A DNA stretch of 64,000 bases from CAVYVZ01 sp963772065 (GTDB lineage: Bacteria; Acidobacteriota; Vicinamibacteria; Vicinamibacterales; UBA2999): the NCBI GenBank assembly GCA_963772065.1, contig CAVYVZ010000007.1, forward strand, positions 124,001 through 188,000. The letters are read 5' to 3'. The notes below the pieces were generated by a model. It had not been told where the DNA came from. It saw only the letters and a list, made by a program, of their open reading frames with translations, and did no database searches. This document shows, one piece after another, positions 40,089 to 49,501 of the stretch. Both the position numbers and the translations under genes were made by a program. How positions within the stretch are numbered: position 1 is the stretch's first letter; each line of letters begins with the position of its first letter.

Positions 40089-40266
40089 GGTCTCATCAAC
40101 CCTTTTTTCACAGGGAGGTCAGGGAGGTCAGGGAGGACAACGCCTCTTTTTCACAGGGAGCTCAAGGGCCAACGTCTTTGGGGAGCCTGGGACATTTTTT
40201 TCCTCGCGGAGATTAGCAAAATCGCAAACCGACAGAACCTCCCGATCTCCCCGATCTCCCTGTGAA
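40068..40266. repeat. Word array G: 9-bp repeats in inverted arms between the oxidoreductase and galM
   Basis: The left arm carries three 9-bp units AGGGAGGTC / AGGGAGGAC after CACAGGGAGG (40110 onward). The right arm carries CGATCTCCC-type 9-bp units ending CCCTGTG (about 40238-40264). A further left copy, CACAGAGAGATCGGGAG (40068-40084), lies within the first codons of the oxidoreductase. The middle (40145-40235) has a third CACAGGGAG and T runs but no gene. Confidence 0.75.
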
Positions 40267-41328
40267 CTAACCCAGCGCTCCAAAACTGAAGACCGTGCGC
40301 GACCGGTAGATCCCGCCGGGCGTCAGAACCGTGGACGGGAAATGCGGCTTGTTCGGCGAGTCCGGAAAATGCTGCGTCTCGAGGCAGAAGCCATAGCGCT
40401 GCCTGTACACGCGACCCTCCTTGCCGGTGATGCTGCCGTCGAGACAGTTACCCGTGTACAGCTGCAATCCCGGCTCCGTCGTCACCACCTCGATCGTACG
40501 GCCGCTCGAGCGCTCCACCGCGCGCGCGGCGAGCTGCAGCCCGCCGGCCGGCCGCGTCAGCACGAGATTGTGGTCGTAGCCACGCCCGCGGCGCAATTGA
40601 ACCTCGTCTCGTCCGATGTGTCGGCCGATCGGAGTTGGGATCCTGAAGTCGAACGGCGTCCCCTCGACGGTTGCGAGCTCCCCGGTCGGAATCAGCGCTT
40701 CGTCCACCGGCGTGTATCGATCGGCGTGGATCTGCAGCTCGTGATCGAGGACGTCTCGTGCGCCATGGCCCGCAAGGTTGAAGTACGTGTGCTGCGACAG
40801 ATTCAGCACCGTGGGCCGATCGGTCGTCGCTGAATAATCCACGACGAGCGCGTCGGTGTCGGTCAGCCGGTAGCTGACGCTCGCCGCCACCGCGCCCGGA
40901 TATCCGCCCTCACCATCAGGGCTCGTATGGGTGAAGACCACGGCTCCGCCGGAGGCAGGCTCACCGCGCCACACCGCGGTGTGGAAGCCCTTCACACCAC
41001 CGTGCAGATGGTTGGGTCCGTCGTTGACGGAGAGCTCGTAGGTCCTGCCGGCGAGCTCGAACCGGCCTCCTGCGATCCGGTTTGCGTACCGCCCTGTTAC
41101 CGCGCCAAAGCACGCATCACTGTTGACGGCATAGTCCGCGGCGGTTTCGAACCCGAGCACGACATCATCCAGCCGGCCGCGACGGTCCGGTACGCGCAGC
41201 GAGAGAATGATGGCGCCGTACGTCATCGCGCGAAGCTCGATGCCCCGAGCATTCCTGAGCGTGAAGACGTCGATCGCTGTGCCGTCAGGCAACCTGCCAA
41301 AGGGGGCACCAAAACTCGAAGGCTCCAT
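40267..41328 (-). CDS. galM: Aldose 1-epimerase (mutarotase)
   Basis: 353 residues. Family motifs are GRYANRIAGGRFELAGRTY, GPNHLHGGVKGFHTAVW with the catalytic His, VLNLSQHTYFNLAG with the second His, and LYTGNCLDG near the end with the glutamate region following. It interconverts alpha and beta anomers of glucose or galactose. No signal peptide. The ATG (41328) is part of heptad array F, which fills the space to the upstream gene. Confidence 0.93.
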   Translation of the reverse strand: MEPSSFGAPFGRLPDGTAIDVFTLRNARGIELRAMTYGAIILSLRVPDRRGRLDDVVLGFETAADYAVNSDACFGAVTGRYANRIAGGRFELAGRTYELSVNDGPNHLHGGVKGFHTAVWRGEPASGGAVVFTHTSPDGEGGYPGAVAASVSYRLTDTDALVVDYSATTDRPTVLNLSQHTYFNLAGHGARDVLDHELQIHADRYTPVDEALIPTGELATVEGTPFDFRIPTPIGRHIGRDEVQLRRGRGYDHNLVLTRPAGGLQLAARAVERSSGRTIEVVTTEPGLQLYTGNCLDGSITGKEGRVYRQRYGFCLETQHFPDSPNKPHFPSTVLTPGGIYRSRTVFSFGALG

Positions 41329-41357
41329 GTTCCCGGTTCCAGGTTCCAGGTTCGTGG
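41329..41357. repeat. Heptad word array F (GAACC family) before galM
   Basis: On the minus strand four 7-bp units run into the galM start: CGAACCT, GGAACCT, GGAACCG, GGAACAT, the last containing the ATG. The same word family in the same orientation relative to the gene forms array E at the epimerase start. One arm only. Confidence 0.65.
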
Positions 41358-41365
41358 AGCGGACC

Positions 41366-44363
41366 TTAGAATCCCGGCCGAAGCAGGAAGCTCGTGCGCC
41401 ATCCGTTGCGGCTGCGGTCGAAGGGCTTCGCGGCCGTTATCTCGAAGATGATGCCGCCGATGTTCAGCCGTCCGCCGGCGCCGACGCTGCGGAACCGATC
41501 GAACTCGAGCCCGCTGCCACGGAGCGCGACCCGCGATGGCACGGCAGTCCACAGAAAGCCGGCGTCGACAAACGCGAGCGCTTCGATCGGCAGCCGCCCG
41601 TAGTCGAACGAGCGGTTGAGGAGGCCAAAGAGAGGTGCCCGGAGCTCGAGATTCAGCAGCGCGAACCGGCTCCCGGCGAGCTCCTCCATCATCGAGCACG
41701 CGGTGGCACCGGCGCCGCACTCGTCGGCGGCAAAGGAACGGAGGTCGTAGCCCCGTACCGAGAGTCTGCAGACCGTAAACGAGCGGCGTGAGCCGCGAGT
41801 CCGCGGCGCCAGGCCCGTAGCGGCCAACGTGCTCGATGCGCGCCGCGAGCGTGAACGGGCGCATCGGGATGAAGTAGCGGCGGTAGTCCAGTCGAACGTC
41901 CGCGAACCGGACGCCGCCGAACGCGGGCTCCACCTCGAATCGATATCGCTGACCGAGAATCGGGCTCGTGGGACCGAAGACGGCCGTATCGTGGACGAAC
42001 GCCGCGTGCGCTTCGGCCAGATGGATCGGCCGGCCAGCGGACAGTTCGCGCGCCTCGCGGCTCAGCTCCTCACCGGCGACCGAGTCGACGACGCGGCGGA
42101 ATCGCTGCCACTCGAATCCGGTCCGGCGGACGCCCGCGCCGAACTCCACGCGTTGTGAGCGGTTCAGGCTGTACCTCGCGCTCAGCGCTCCCCAGGAATG
42201 GGCGTAGCGCAGGCTCGTCGTCTCACGGGTGACGAGCGCGCCTTCGCGTTCGATCGATCGGTGCGCGCCGAAGAACCGCGACGGCATGAAGCCGAGCGTC
42301 GCGCCCCAGTTCAGGCGGTGGCGGCGGTTCATGTACGCGACCTGGCCGGCGAAGTCGTCGGCGTCGGTGCCGACACGGAAGAGCGAATGCAGCTGCCGGT
42401 CCTTCAGCATGTCGCCGAACGACAGGCCGAAGCTGGCGCGGAGCGCGCCGCCGAACGTGTTGCCGGTCGATGCGCCCAGATACGGCTGCGAGATCGATTC
42501 GAGTCGAAGCCGGTCGTCGTACCTGGCGCGCTGAAAACTGCTCGCCGATGGAAGCCCTTCGACGGGATCGATGAGCATCTGCGAGACCGCGCTGTTGGTC
42601 GCCGCGGCAAGCGTCCCGCCGGCCGTGAATCCCCGCTGCGGTTCCATGGGAAGGCCCGCCATCGCCGCCGCCGCGTCGAGGGCGCGAATCTCGTAGCGGC
42701 CGTTTCGATACACGCTGTACGCCAGCGTCCCGCTTCGGGCGGCCACGGCAATGGCCGGACTCGTGGCCGTGATGCCTGTCACTCCTCCCCGAACGGCTGT
42801 CACCTGGTGCATCGAGCCATCCTCGAGGCGCGCGCGATATACGTTGCTCACGCCGCCGCGGTCGCTGACGAAGTACAGATGTCCGGCGTCGGGCGCCCAC
42901 TGCGGATTGATCTGCTTCACACGCGCGCGCTCGGGTGCCAGCGCCCGCATCGCACCGGTCGACAGATCGAGGACGGCGATGCGCAGCGCGCCGAATTCGA
43001 GCGCGTCGAGCGAGCTGGTGAACCGGTCGGTCGCGAAGGCAATCGATCGACCGTCGGGCGACCATGCCGGATGCAGGTCGGCAAAGGCGTCCCTCGTCAG
43101 CCGCTCGACTGTCTTTGTCGCGGTCGTGAACACGAAGAGGTCGCTCAAGCCACCGTGCAGCGCCGAGAACACGACGCGAGCGCCATCGGGCGACCAGCTC
43201 GGGTTGTAGATCTCGTCGAGTGACGGCAGCACGTGATCCGCCCGCGCACCGCTCTCAACGTCGACGATGCTCAGGACAGGCTGGCCGGATCCGAGCGCGG
43301 CGAACGCAAATCGTCGTCCCGACTGGTCCCAGGCGCCGGCCGAGTGGATGTACTGCAGACTGTCGAAGTGCGGATCCGCCGCCGTGCCGACGATGCGCCG
43401 CACGATCGAGCCCGTGGAGGCATCGGCCATGTACAGGTCGAGCGAGAGCCGATCGCGCTCCGAGAGAAACATGATTCGCGATCCATCCGGATCGATCGCG
43501 GGCCCCACGTTCAGCCGCGTATGTCGGTCACGCGCGGACACCACCGTGCGGCCCGGCACGATGCTCGCGACGGGCGCGGGGTCGACCGCCCGAATCGAGG
43601 CGTGCCAATCGCGTGTCAGCGTCTCCTGATCCAAACCGGTGAGCGCCTCGAGGCGTGCAACCACCGTGCGGCCGGTCGTGCGGAGCAATCGTCCGGCGAT
43701 GTCGTCGCCGTAGCGGGTGGTGAGATACGACCAGAGGGCGTGGCCGAAGCGGTACGGGAAGTACCGTGGGTTGTCGAGTTGAGCGAGCGACGGCAGCGTG
43801 TCGTGCAGCCCCGCGTCGCGGAGCCACATCGCCGTATGGGCATTGGCCGGCCCGAGCGACAGGAACTCCGCCATCCCCTCGATGAACCATCCGGGCATGG
43901 CGAACGCGTTTTGCTTCGCGCGTCTCGCGACATCGATCTGGAAGACGTGGGCGATCTCGTGGCCGAGGACATGATCCGTCTCGCCGAGTCCAGCCGCGAA
44001 CGGCATCGCGATACGCGATCGGGCGTGCTCGGTGAATCCGCCTACGCCTTCTCCAGGGGAACGCGCCGTGAGGTTCGTCTGCCTGAAGTGCGGGTGGCTC
44101 GCGTACAGCACCAGCACCTGGCGGTCATTGAAGCGATGGTTCAGGAGCGTCGAGAACCGCGCGTACCATCGTTCGGCCATTCGCGCAGCATGCCCCGCCG
44201 CCTCGGCTTCGTCGTCGTAGTAATGGACGTCGAAGTGTTCGGTGCGAAGCACGCGAAACTCGAGCCGGTCGTAGTGGACCTTGTTGCGTCCGAAGTACTG
44301 AGCGTGCGCCGGCGCAGCGGACAAGACGACCGCAAGCGCGGACAGGACGACCATCCGTGACAT
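41366..44363 (-). CDS. Zinc metallopeptidase / TolB-type propeller / outer-membrane barrel fusion protein, frameshifted near 41755
   Basis: About 999 residues from ATG 44363 (AGGGG five bases upstream). Signal peptide to AHAQ (residue 22); a peptidase MA-like domain with HEIAH at 135-139 and Glu162 in WFIEGMAEFL as third zinc ligand; a TolB/WD40-like propeller (about 270-560; PSWSPDGARVVFSA, PAWSPDGRSIAFATD); and a C-terminal region of amphipathic strands typical of an Omp85/surface-antigen barrel. The barrel frame breaks between LVYGLQ and VRGYDLRSF near four C at 41754-41757. Probably an outer-membrane protein with a periplasmic protease or binding head. The exact role is unknown. Confidence 0.8.
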
Positions 44364-44414
44364 GCACACCCCTGGGCTCGGTCTGAAAGGGTGGCGAATC
44401 TTAACACACGGGTC

Positions 44415-46424
44415 CTATCCGGGAGTCCAGGCGACTGAGACAGCATTGCGGCCGTCACGGAGACCGTGGGCGAGATCCGCGCGGAACGTCCCGTGGCGGC
44501 CGGGGAGCGCGAGCCGGAAGCCGGCGCCGACGTCCACATCTCCGAGCGCACCCTGTGGTGCCGAGAACGGTCGATGGGTGACCCGCGCGGCGTCGAAGAA
44601 GATGGCCGCCCCGATCGGCGCCACGCCGGCCGCGCGCCACCAGTGCTGCGCCTCGGCGGTCGCCTGCAGCAGGTGTCGTCCGAGCCGGCCGACGCGAAGG
44701 CGACCCTCGCTCAGCACAGGGTGCGCCCGCAGCAGCGTGCGTCTGGCGTGGCCGGTGTCGCCGGCCGGCCACAGATCGAGTGGCGCGTCCGCAGCGACCG
44801 CTTCCACCGCGCCGGAAAGATCGAGCACGAAGCCGCGACGCGAGCCAGACGATCGCCAGGCGGCCTGGAGAAGGCCCGCGGCAAAGGTCGAACTACCGAG
44901 CCAGACGTCCGCCTCGGCGCCAACCCGCGCCGCGCCACGCTCGAATCGCGTCGCGGCGCCCACGATACCGAACGAGCCGACGTCGCGCCAGCGAGCCAAC
45001 CCGCCGCGTGTTTCCCACCGGAACCCTGGCGTCGCCCAGTTCGCGACGCGAAGGCGGGTGGTGAGCCGTTCCGCATCCGGAATCTCAACGATGTCGAACG
45101 GCTGGCGCTCGCCCATGAGATCCAGCGAGAACAACCCGGCGGACGTCGGCACGTGAAGCACCACACCGGCGGCCGGCCGATTCTCCCAGAACCTCCAGCG
45201 GACATCGATGCGCTCGCCGCCGTGGCCAAGCCCCGAGACCGACGCCCCGAGCTCCCGCGACGCCGCGGCACGGAGGGCGAGGGCGGCCCACGTGAGCCGG
45301 CCTCGCGGAAGCACGGTACGCTCCACGACATGCGCGCGCACCTCGACGTTGCCGGATCCACGCGGGACGTATTCAAGCCCCGTCACGGCGGCAGCCGGCA
45401 GCTCGTCGAGACGGCGCCGCGCACGTTCACTGCCCGACCGCGTGAGCAGGGAGCCCGCCGCGATCCCGAGCACCTGCTCGACCACGCGGTGCGACGTGCG
45501 CTGCAGGCCGGCGACGCTCACCAGATCAACGGTTGGTTCCCCGGCCCTGTTCCAGGCGTCGAGCGCGGCCGCATGGTCACCGCTGATGTACCGGGCTGTT
45601 GCCAACAGGCGCCAGGCGTGTGCGTCGGCGGCGTCGGCCTCCACGGCGCGCCCCGCCAGGTCACGGACTTCCGGCCATCGGCGCTGGAGCAGTCGCACGC
45701 CGGCCAGCTCGCGAAGCGGGGCCGCGCCGGCGCAGCGGTAGACGGCGTCGGCCAGCAGCCGCTCCGCGCCGGCGAGGTCATTCCGCTGGGCCAGCTGGAC
45801 GCCGTCGGCGACGAGTGCGTCACAGGCACCCTGAGCTGGTACTCCGAGCCGGTACTCCGAGTTGGTACTCCGAGCTGGTACTCCGAGCTGGGGAGTCACG
45901 GCCAGCATCCAGTGGCCGGCCGCCTTCCAGCGGCGGCCGAAGTCCTCCGGCTTCATGAGCACGTATGGCGTTCGAGCGGGGTCGTGGAGGACCACGGCGC
46001 GCGCATGCCAGCCCACGATCACCACATAGTGAAAGACGCCGGGCCGATCTTCGATGAGGGCGATGACCGGACGGCCGTCTGCGAGCTCGCGCTGAACGAT
46101 CTCAGCCGTGCCCGCCGCAGCGTGCGTCTCGTACCCGCGCGCCTCCACGGCACGAGCGAGCGCAGCGGTGGGAATACCCCCTTTGCCGGGGTCGACGATG
46201 GGCGCGAAATCTTCTGCCCCGACGCCGGAAACGCCCCAATACCGAAGCACCATGGCCGCCGCAGCGCCACCGCACAGCGCTTCAGTTTGGGAAAGATAGG
46301 GAACATCGAGCAGTGAGAGGCGGGCCCCGTCGCCCGCCCCCTGCCCCTCGGTCTGCGAGGCTGCCTGCGCCGGAAGGACCGCGAGGGACGCCGCCAGCAG
46401 CAGCGTCCCCGTCACCGCGATCAA
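44415..46424 (-). CDS. PA2778-like C39-type cysteine peptidase with TPR region and long C-terminal barrel-like domain
   Basis: 669 residues; TTG start 46424 overlaps the upstream stop as TTGA. Signal peptide to about residue 22, then a papain-like C39 domain with Cys51 (EALCGGAAAA), His132 (GVFHYVVIVGW) and Asp148 (LHDPAR), then TPR-like helices (residues about 220-320), then some 330 residues of beta-rich sequence ending NAVSVAWTPG, which looks like an outer-membrane barrel. The pairing with a PA2779-like gene supports the family call; the barrel extension is unusual. A 13-bp tandem repeat lies between peptidase and TPR parts. Confidence 0.75.
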   Translation of the reverse strand: MIAVTGTLLLAASLAVLPAQAASQTEGQGAGDGARLSLLDVPYLSQTEALCGGAAAAMVLRYWGVSGVGAEDFAPIVDPGKGGIPTAALARAVEARGYETHAAAGTAEIVQRELADGRPVIALIEDRPGVFHYVVIVGWHARAVVLHDPARTPYVLMKPEDFGRRWKAAGHWMLAVTPQLGVPARSTNSEYRLGVPAQGACDALVADGVQLAQRNDLAGAERLLADAVYRCAGAAPLRELAGVRLLQRRWPEVRDLAGRAVEADAADAHAWRLLATARYISGDHAAALDAWNRAGEPTVDLVSVAGLQRTSHRVVEQVLGIAAGSLLTRSGSERARRRLDELPAAAVTGLEYVPRGSGNVEVRAHVVERTVLPRGRLTWAALALRAAASRELGASVSGLGHGGERIDVRWRFWENRPAAGVVLHVPTSAGLFSLDLMGERQPFDIVEIPDAERLTTRLRVANWATPGFRWETRGGLARWRDVGSFGIVGAATRFERGAARVGAEADVWLGSSTFAAGLLQAAWRSSGSRRGFVLDLSGAVEAVAADAPLDLWPAGDTGHARRTLLRAHPVLSEGRLRVGRLGRHLLQATAEAQHWWRAAGVAPIGAAIFFDAARVTHRPFSAPQGALGDVDVGAGFRLALPGRHGTFRADLAHGLRDGRNAVSVAWTPG
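45833..45890. repeat. 13-bp tandem repeat inside the PA2778-like gene
   Basis: Four full copies of GAGCYGGTACTCC (45833-45884) and part of a fifth. Because 13 is not a multiple of three, each copy is read in a different frame, so the peptide repeats only every 39 bases (VPARSTNSEYRLGVPAQ). It sits in a linker after the peptidase domain. Confidence 0.85.
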
Positions 46425-46810
46425 TCGATGGCGACAATCAGCAGAATGATCACGAGGAGCGCGATGATGATGAGCGTCGTCGATATCCGGATGCTCCCCT
46501 GGCCGCCGGCCAGCTCCTGCTCGGCCTGACGCGCCTGCGAGGCGAGACGAGACAACTGGTCGCCGTCGAGCGTCGCAACGGCGGTCTGCGCCCGCCGGAG
46601 GTCGAGCCCCATCTCCGCGGCGAGCGCCTGTACGTCCGGCCTGGCGAGCAGCCGTTGCACGACCGCCCGATCGCCGTCGATGGCGGTGACATGCTGCTGG
46701 AGCGCCTGGTCGATCGCGGTCGGGGGCGCCGCGTGCGACTGCGCCGCGACGCGGGGAACCGCCATGAGGATGCAAAGCAGAACAACAAGGCCTGTGACGG
46801 ACGTTCGCAT
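46421..46810 (-). CDS. PA2779-like small membrane protein
   Basis: 129 residues. Signal or anchor MRTSVTGLVVLLCILMAVPR..., a helical middle (RAVVQRLLARPDVQALAAEMG, DGDQLSRLASQARQAEQELAGG), and a C-terminal membrane segment of almost pure Ile/Leu/Val (TTLIIIALLVIILLIVAI). The helical pattern and the coupling (TTGA overlap) with a C39 peptidase match PA2779/PA2778 pairs of Pseudomonas. Possibly the partner or membrane anchor of the peptidase. Confidence 0.75.
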   Translation of the reverse strand: MRTSVTGLVVLLCILMAVPRVAAQSHAAPPTAIDQALQQHVTAIDGDRAVVQRLLARPDVQALAAEMGLDLRRAQTAVATLDGDQLSRLASQARQAEQELAGGQGSIRISTTLIIIALLVIILLIVAID

Positions 46811-46908
46811 GCGTGAAGTGCCTCCTCGGCCACCTATTTTACTCGCGGTTTCACAGCCGAGGTCCACTCGCAGGCTTCTTGCATCGTTCCTCACGCGGAG
46901 AAATTGCG

Positions 46909-47364
46909 ATGACGAAACCCATCTCCACGCGCGTTCACGGCATCATCGACTACACCTGGGCCGCCGCGGCAGCGTCGCTGGCGGGGCGTATTGGTGGGGC
47001 TACCTCGACGGCGCGACTTCTCCGCGGCGCATCCAACGCAGCCACCGCCAGCGCCCTGGTGACGAATTACGAGTGCGGGGCGGTGCCGCTGGTGCCGATG
47101 AAAGGACACCTCGCGCTCGACGCCGCGTTGTGCGGTGCCCTCATCGCGTCCCCTCTGTTCCTGCCGGCCAGGGAGCGCCGCTACGCGACGATTCCGGTGC
47201 TGCTCGGCATCACCGGCCTGATTGCCGGCATGCTCACCGACACGCGTTCACCTGTGGAAACAGAGGAAGAATTCGGCGGGTTGTACGGTGGCGGGGAACG
47301 TTCCGTCGTCGATCTCGATCCTGAAGGCGCGCCGCCGCCGTATCTGCACTCGCACGCCGAGTAA
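46909..47364 (+). CDS. Hypothetical small membrane protein
   Basis: 151 residues from ATG 46909, with GGAG eight bases upstream. HGIIDYTWAAAAASLAGR at the N-terminus resembles small SPW-like integral membrane proteins. Three hydrophobic stretches (SALVTNYECGAVPLVPM, ALDAALCGALIASPLFLP, IPVLLGITGLIAGML) suggest a multi-pass protein with an acidic C-terminal tail. Function unknown. Divergent from the PA2779-like gene by 98 bases. Confidence 0.7.
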   Translation: MTKPISTRVHGIIDYTWAAAAASLAGRIGGATSTARLLRGASNAATASALVTNYECGAVPLVPMKGHLALDAALCGALIASPLFLPARERRYATIPVLLGITGLIAGMLTDTRSPVETEEEFGGLYGGGERSVVDLDPEGAPPPYLHSHAE

Positions 47365-47372
47365 CGAAACGC

Positions 47373-48251
47373 TCACGCTTGCGCGCCGGGCGTCCACTCA
47401 CGCTCGACGATGATCGCGTTCCCACCGCCCTGCCGCGCCCGTCTCATTGCGGCGCCGGCCAGGCGGATCATCTCGTCGGGGTCCGGACCAGCCGATGCGA
47501 AGCAGGCGATTCCGATGCTCGCCGTCGTGCGCGCCTCAGGATACGCGCGTCCGAGCTCCGCCACTTCGGCCACGAGGCGCTGCCCGACGCGCTCGGCGTC
47601 GTCGGGTCCGCAGCCATAGAGGAGGATCGCGAACTCGTCGTTCTCGAGCCGTGCGGCGAGATCGCCCATCCGCGTGGTCAAGGCGAGCGAGGTTGCCACG
47701 CCGCGAAGGAGCTGATCGCCGTCGGCACGCGAGTACGTTTCGTTCAGCGCGCGGAAATTGTCGATATCGAGGCGCGCGACGGCCAGGGCGCCGCCGCTGC
47801 GGCGGCTTCTCGCCTCGGCCTGCTGCAGCGCGTCGATGAACGCCCGGCGGTTGCACAGCGACGTCAGCGGATCGGTGCGCGCGAAGCTGTGCTCGATCTG
47901 AATGAGCTCGCCGACGCGGCTTTCGAGAGCGGCAATGACATCGCCGCGTGCGCGCGCCCGCGCGACCAGCAGCGCCAGCGCGACGAACGCGGCCGTCCAC
48001 GCGAGCCCGTTCCAGGCGGTCAACGCATCCGAGGTGTGCCACCGGATGTCGGCGACGAGCCTCGCGGCACCTGCCGCGAAGGCGACGCCCATCCCCGCGC
48101 GCGCGCCCACATGCCACGCGGCGAGTGCGACGACCACGCCGAACATGGGCGTGAACGCGAGGCGAGGCGTGACAGTCGCATCAAAGACCCCGACGAGTGC
48201 GACGGCGCCGAGGGCCACGAGGGTCCGCACACCGGAGGACATCAGGCGCAC
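47373..48251 (-). CDS. Membrane GGDEF-domain protein with degenerate active-site motif
   Basis: 292 residues. N-terminal four or so membrane segments (residues 8-95), a short helix, then a GGDEF domain from about residue 125 (ARTDPLTSLCNRRAF). The signature loop reads ARLENDEFAIL: both glycines of GGDEF are replaced (EN), which normally abolishes cyclic di-GMP synthesis, so it may be a sensor or an effector and not a cyclase. The HD-GYP gene at 34 kb is the only other c-di-GMP-type gene in the window. Confidence 0.85.
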   Translation of the reverse strand: MRLMSSGVRTLVALGAVALVGVFDATVTPRLAFTPMFGVVVALAAWHVGARAGMGVAFAAGAARLVADIRWHTSDALTAWNGLAWTAAFVALALLVARARARGDVIAALESRVGELIQIEHSFARTDPLTSLCNRRAFIDALQQAEARSRRSGGALAVARLDIDNFRALNETYSRADGDQLLRGVATSLALTTRMGDLAARLENDEFAILLYGCGPDDAERVGQRLVAEVAELGRAYPEARTTASIGIACFASAGPDPDEMIRLAGAAMRRARQGGGNAIIVEREWTPGAQA

Positions 48252-48273
48252 GCAGTATAAACGGTTTGCAGGC

Positions 48274-48750
48274 TCATGAGATCGGCGCTTCGCGCTCCGG
48301 GAATGGAGTTATTTCGAATCGGCCCTCGGTCTCGTGCAGCCGCACGAGGTAGATCCGGTCGAAGCCTTCGGACGCATCGGGCGGCTCCAGACGCTTGCGC
48401 GCCGTGAAAATCGCCACGTCGGGCACGCGGTCGCGCCCCTCGCGGCGGCGGTTCCGGCGAAGCGCGTCGGAGGCAGCGGACTCGAAGTAGTACGCGGTCA
48501 CCGGCACGCCGTGCTGCCGGGCGACGCCGACGATCGCGGCGCGAACGGATCGGCTCGGGTTCGTGTTATCGACGACCACCGAGCGTCCCGCGGCGAGGCT
48601 TGCTGCGATGAGCTGCTGCTGCCGTGCCTGAGGGCGCGCCGCGTTTCGCATCAGATCCCTGCTCACGTGATCGTGGGTCGCGGCAAATCGCTCACGAAAA
48701 AACGTGCTCTTGCCCGACGCGGGCAGCCCGATCAGAATCACTACTTCCAT
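48274..48750 (-). CDS. P-loop kinase of the polynucleotide-kinase-like AAA_33 group
   Basis: 158 residues. Walker A GLPASGKST at residues 8-16, Asp of HVSRDLMRN (cf. PNKP-type zeta-toxin/AAA_33), VVVDNTNPSRSVR, and an Arg-rich lid (ALRRNRRREGRDRVPD). Family members phosphorylate nucleic acid 5' ends or small molecules. The substrate here is unknown. Its ATG overlaps the divergent methyltransferase ATG in CATG (48748-48751). Confidence 0.85.
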   Translation of the reverse strand: MEVVILIGLPASGKSTFFRERFAATHDHVSRDLMRNAARPQARQQQLIAASLAAGRSVVVDNTNPSRSVRAAIVGVARQHGVPVTAYYFESAASDALRRNRRREGRDRVPDVAIFTARKRLEPPDASEGFDRIYLVRLHETEGRFEITPFPEREAPIS

Positions 48751-49501
48751 GGCGACCGATGTTCCGGCTGAATGGCTCGCCGCGCTCGAGGCGCGCCATC
48801 TCGCCGATCTCCGTATGCCCGAAGTGACCCGGGCCCTGCGCGCGCTCTCATCGGCGTACGTCGAGCGGCGGCACGCTCTCGCCCGCGGCGCCGCACTCGA
48901 CAGCGCCGGGAAGCGCGCGGCGTTCGCGCTGTTCTACGCGCCCCTTCACTACCTCGTTGCACGCCATGTCGTCACGGCGCTGGGACCTGGCGCGCCGGCC
49001 ACGATCGTCGATCTCGGATGCGGAACCGGCGCGGCGGGCGCGGCCTGGAGTGTCGCATGCAATCGGACGCCGCGCATGGTTGGCATCGATCGGCATCCGT
49101 GGGCCGTGGAGGAAACGCGCTGGGCGTATCGAACGCTCCGTCTGGATGGACGCGCCAAACAGACCGACGCGGTACGATTCCGCCCGCCTCCGGGAGACGT
49201 CGGGATCGTCGCCGCATACCTGTTGAACGAGCTGGCCGACGAGGCGCGCAGAGCTATCGTCGAGACGCTTGTCGGCGCCGCGCGCCGCGGCGGGCGCGTG
49301 CTGATCCTCGAGCCGATCGCGCGCCGAATCACTCCCTGGTGGAATGAGACGTGTTTGCACATCGAAGCGGCCGGCGGCCGTGCCGACGAATGGGACATTG
49401 CGATCGACCGGCCGCCGATCGTGGCCCGCCTGGACGAGGCGGCGGGATTGGACCACCGGACGGTGAAAGCGCGGTCGCTCTTCATCGCGAGCAGCAGATG
49501 A
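48749..49501 (+). CDS. Class I SAM-dependent methyltransferase, Rsm22-like
   Basis: 250 residues. Helical N-terminal region (LSSAYVERRHALARGAALDSA) as in mitochondrial-type small-subunit Rsm22 proteins, then the SAM motif IVDLGCGTGAAGAAW and motif IV region AAYLLNELADEAR. Probably modifies ribosomal RNA or assists assembly of the small subunit; inferred only from family. Start shared with the kinase gene as CATG. The last 20 bases overlap the convergent gene. Confidence 0.8.
   Translation: MATDVPAEWLAALEARHLADLRMPEVTRALRALSSAYVERRHALARGAALDSAGKRAAFALFYAPLHYLVARHVVTALGPGAPATIVDLGCGTGAAGAAWSVACNRTPRMVGIDRHPWAVEETRWAYRTLRLDGRAKQTDAVRFRPPPGDVGIVAAYLLNELADEARRAIVETLVGAARRGGRVLILEPIARRITPWWNETCLHIEAAGGRADEWDIAIDRPPIVARLDEAAGLDHRTVKARSLFIASSR

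Noticed and set aside
45833..45890. The 13-bp repeat as an operator or regulator-binding array
   Set aside because: It lies in the middle of a coding linker far from any start, so slippage is the simpler explanation.
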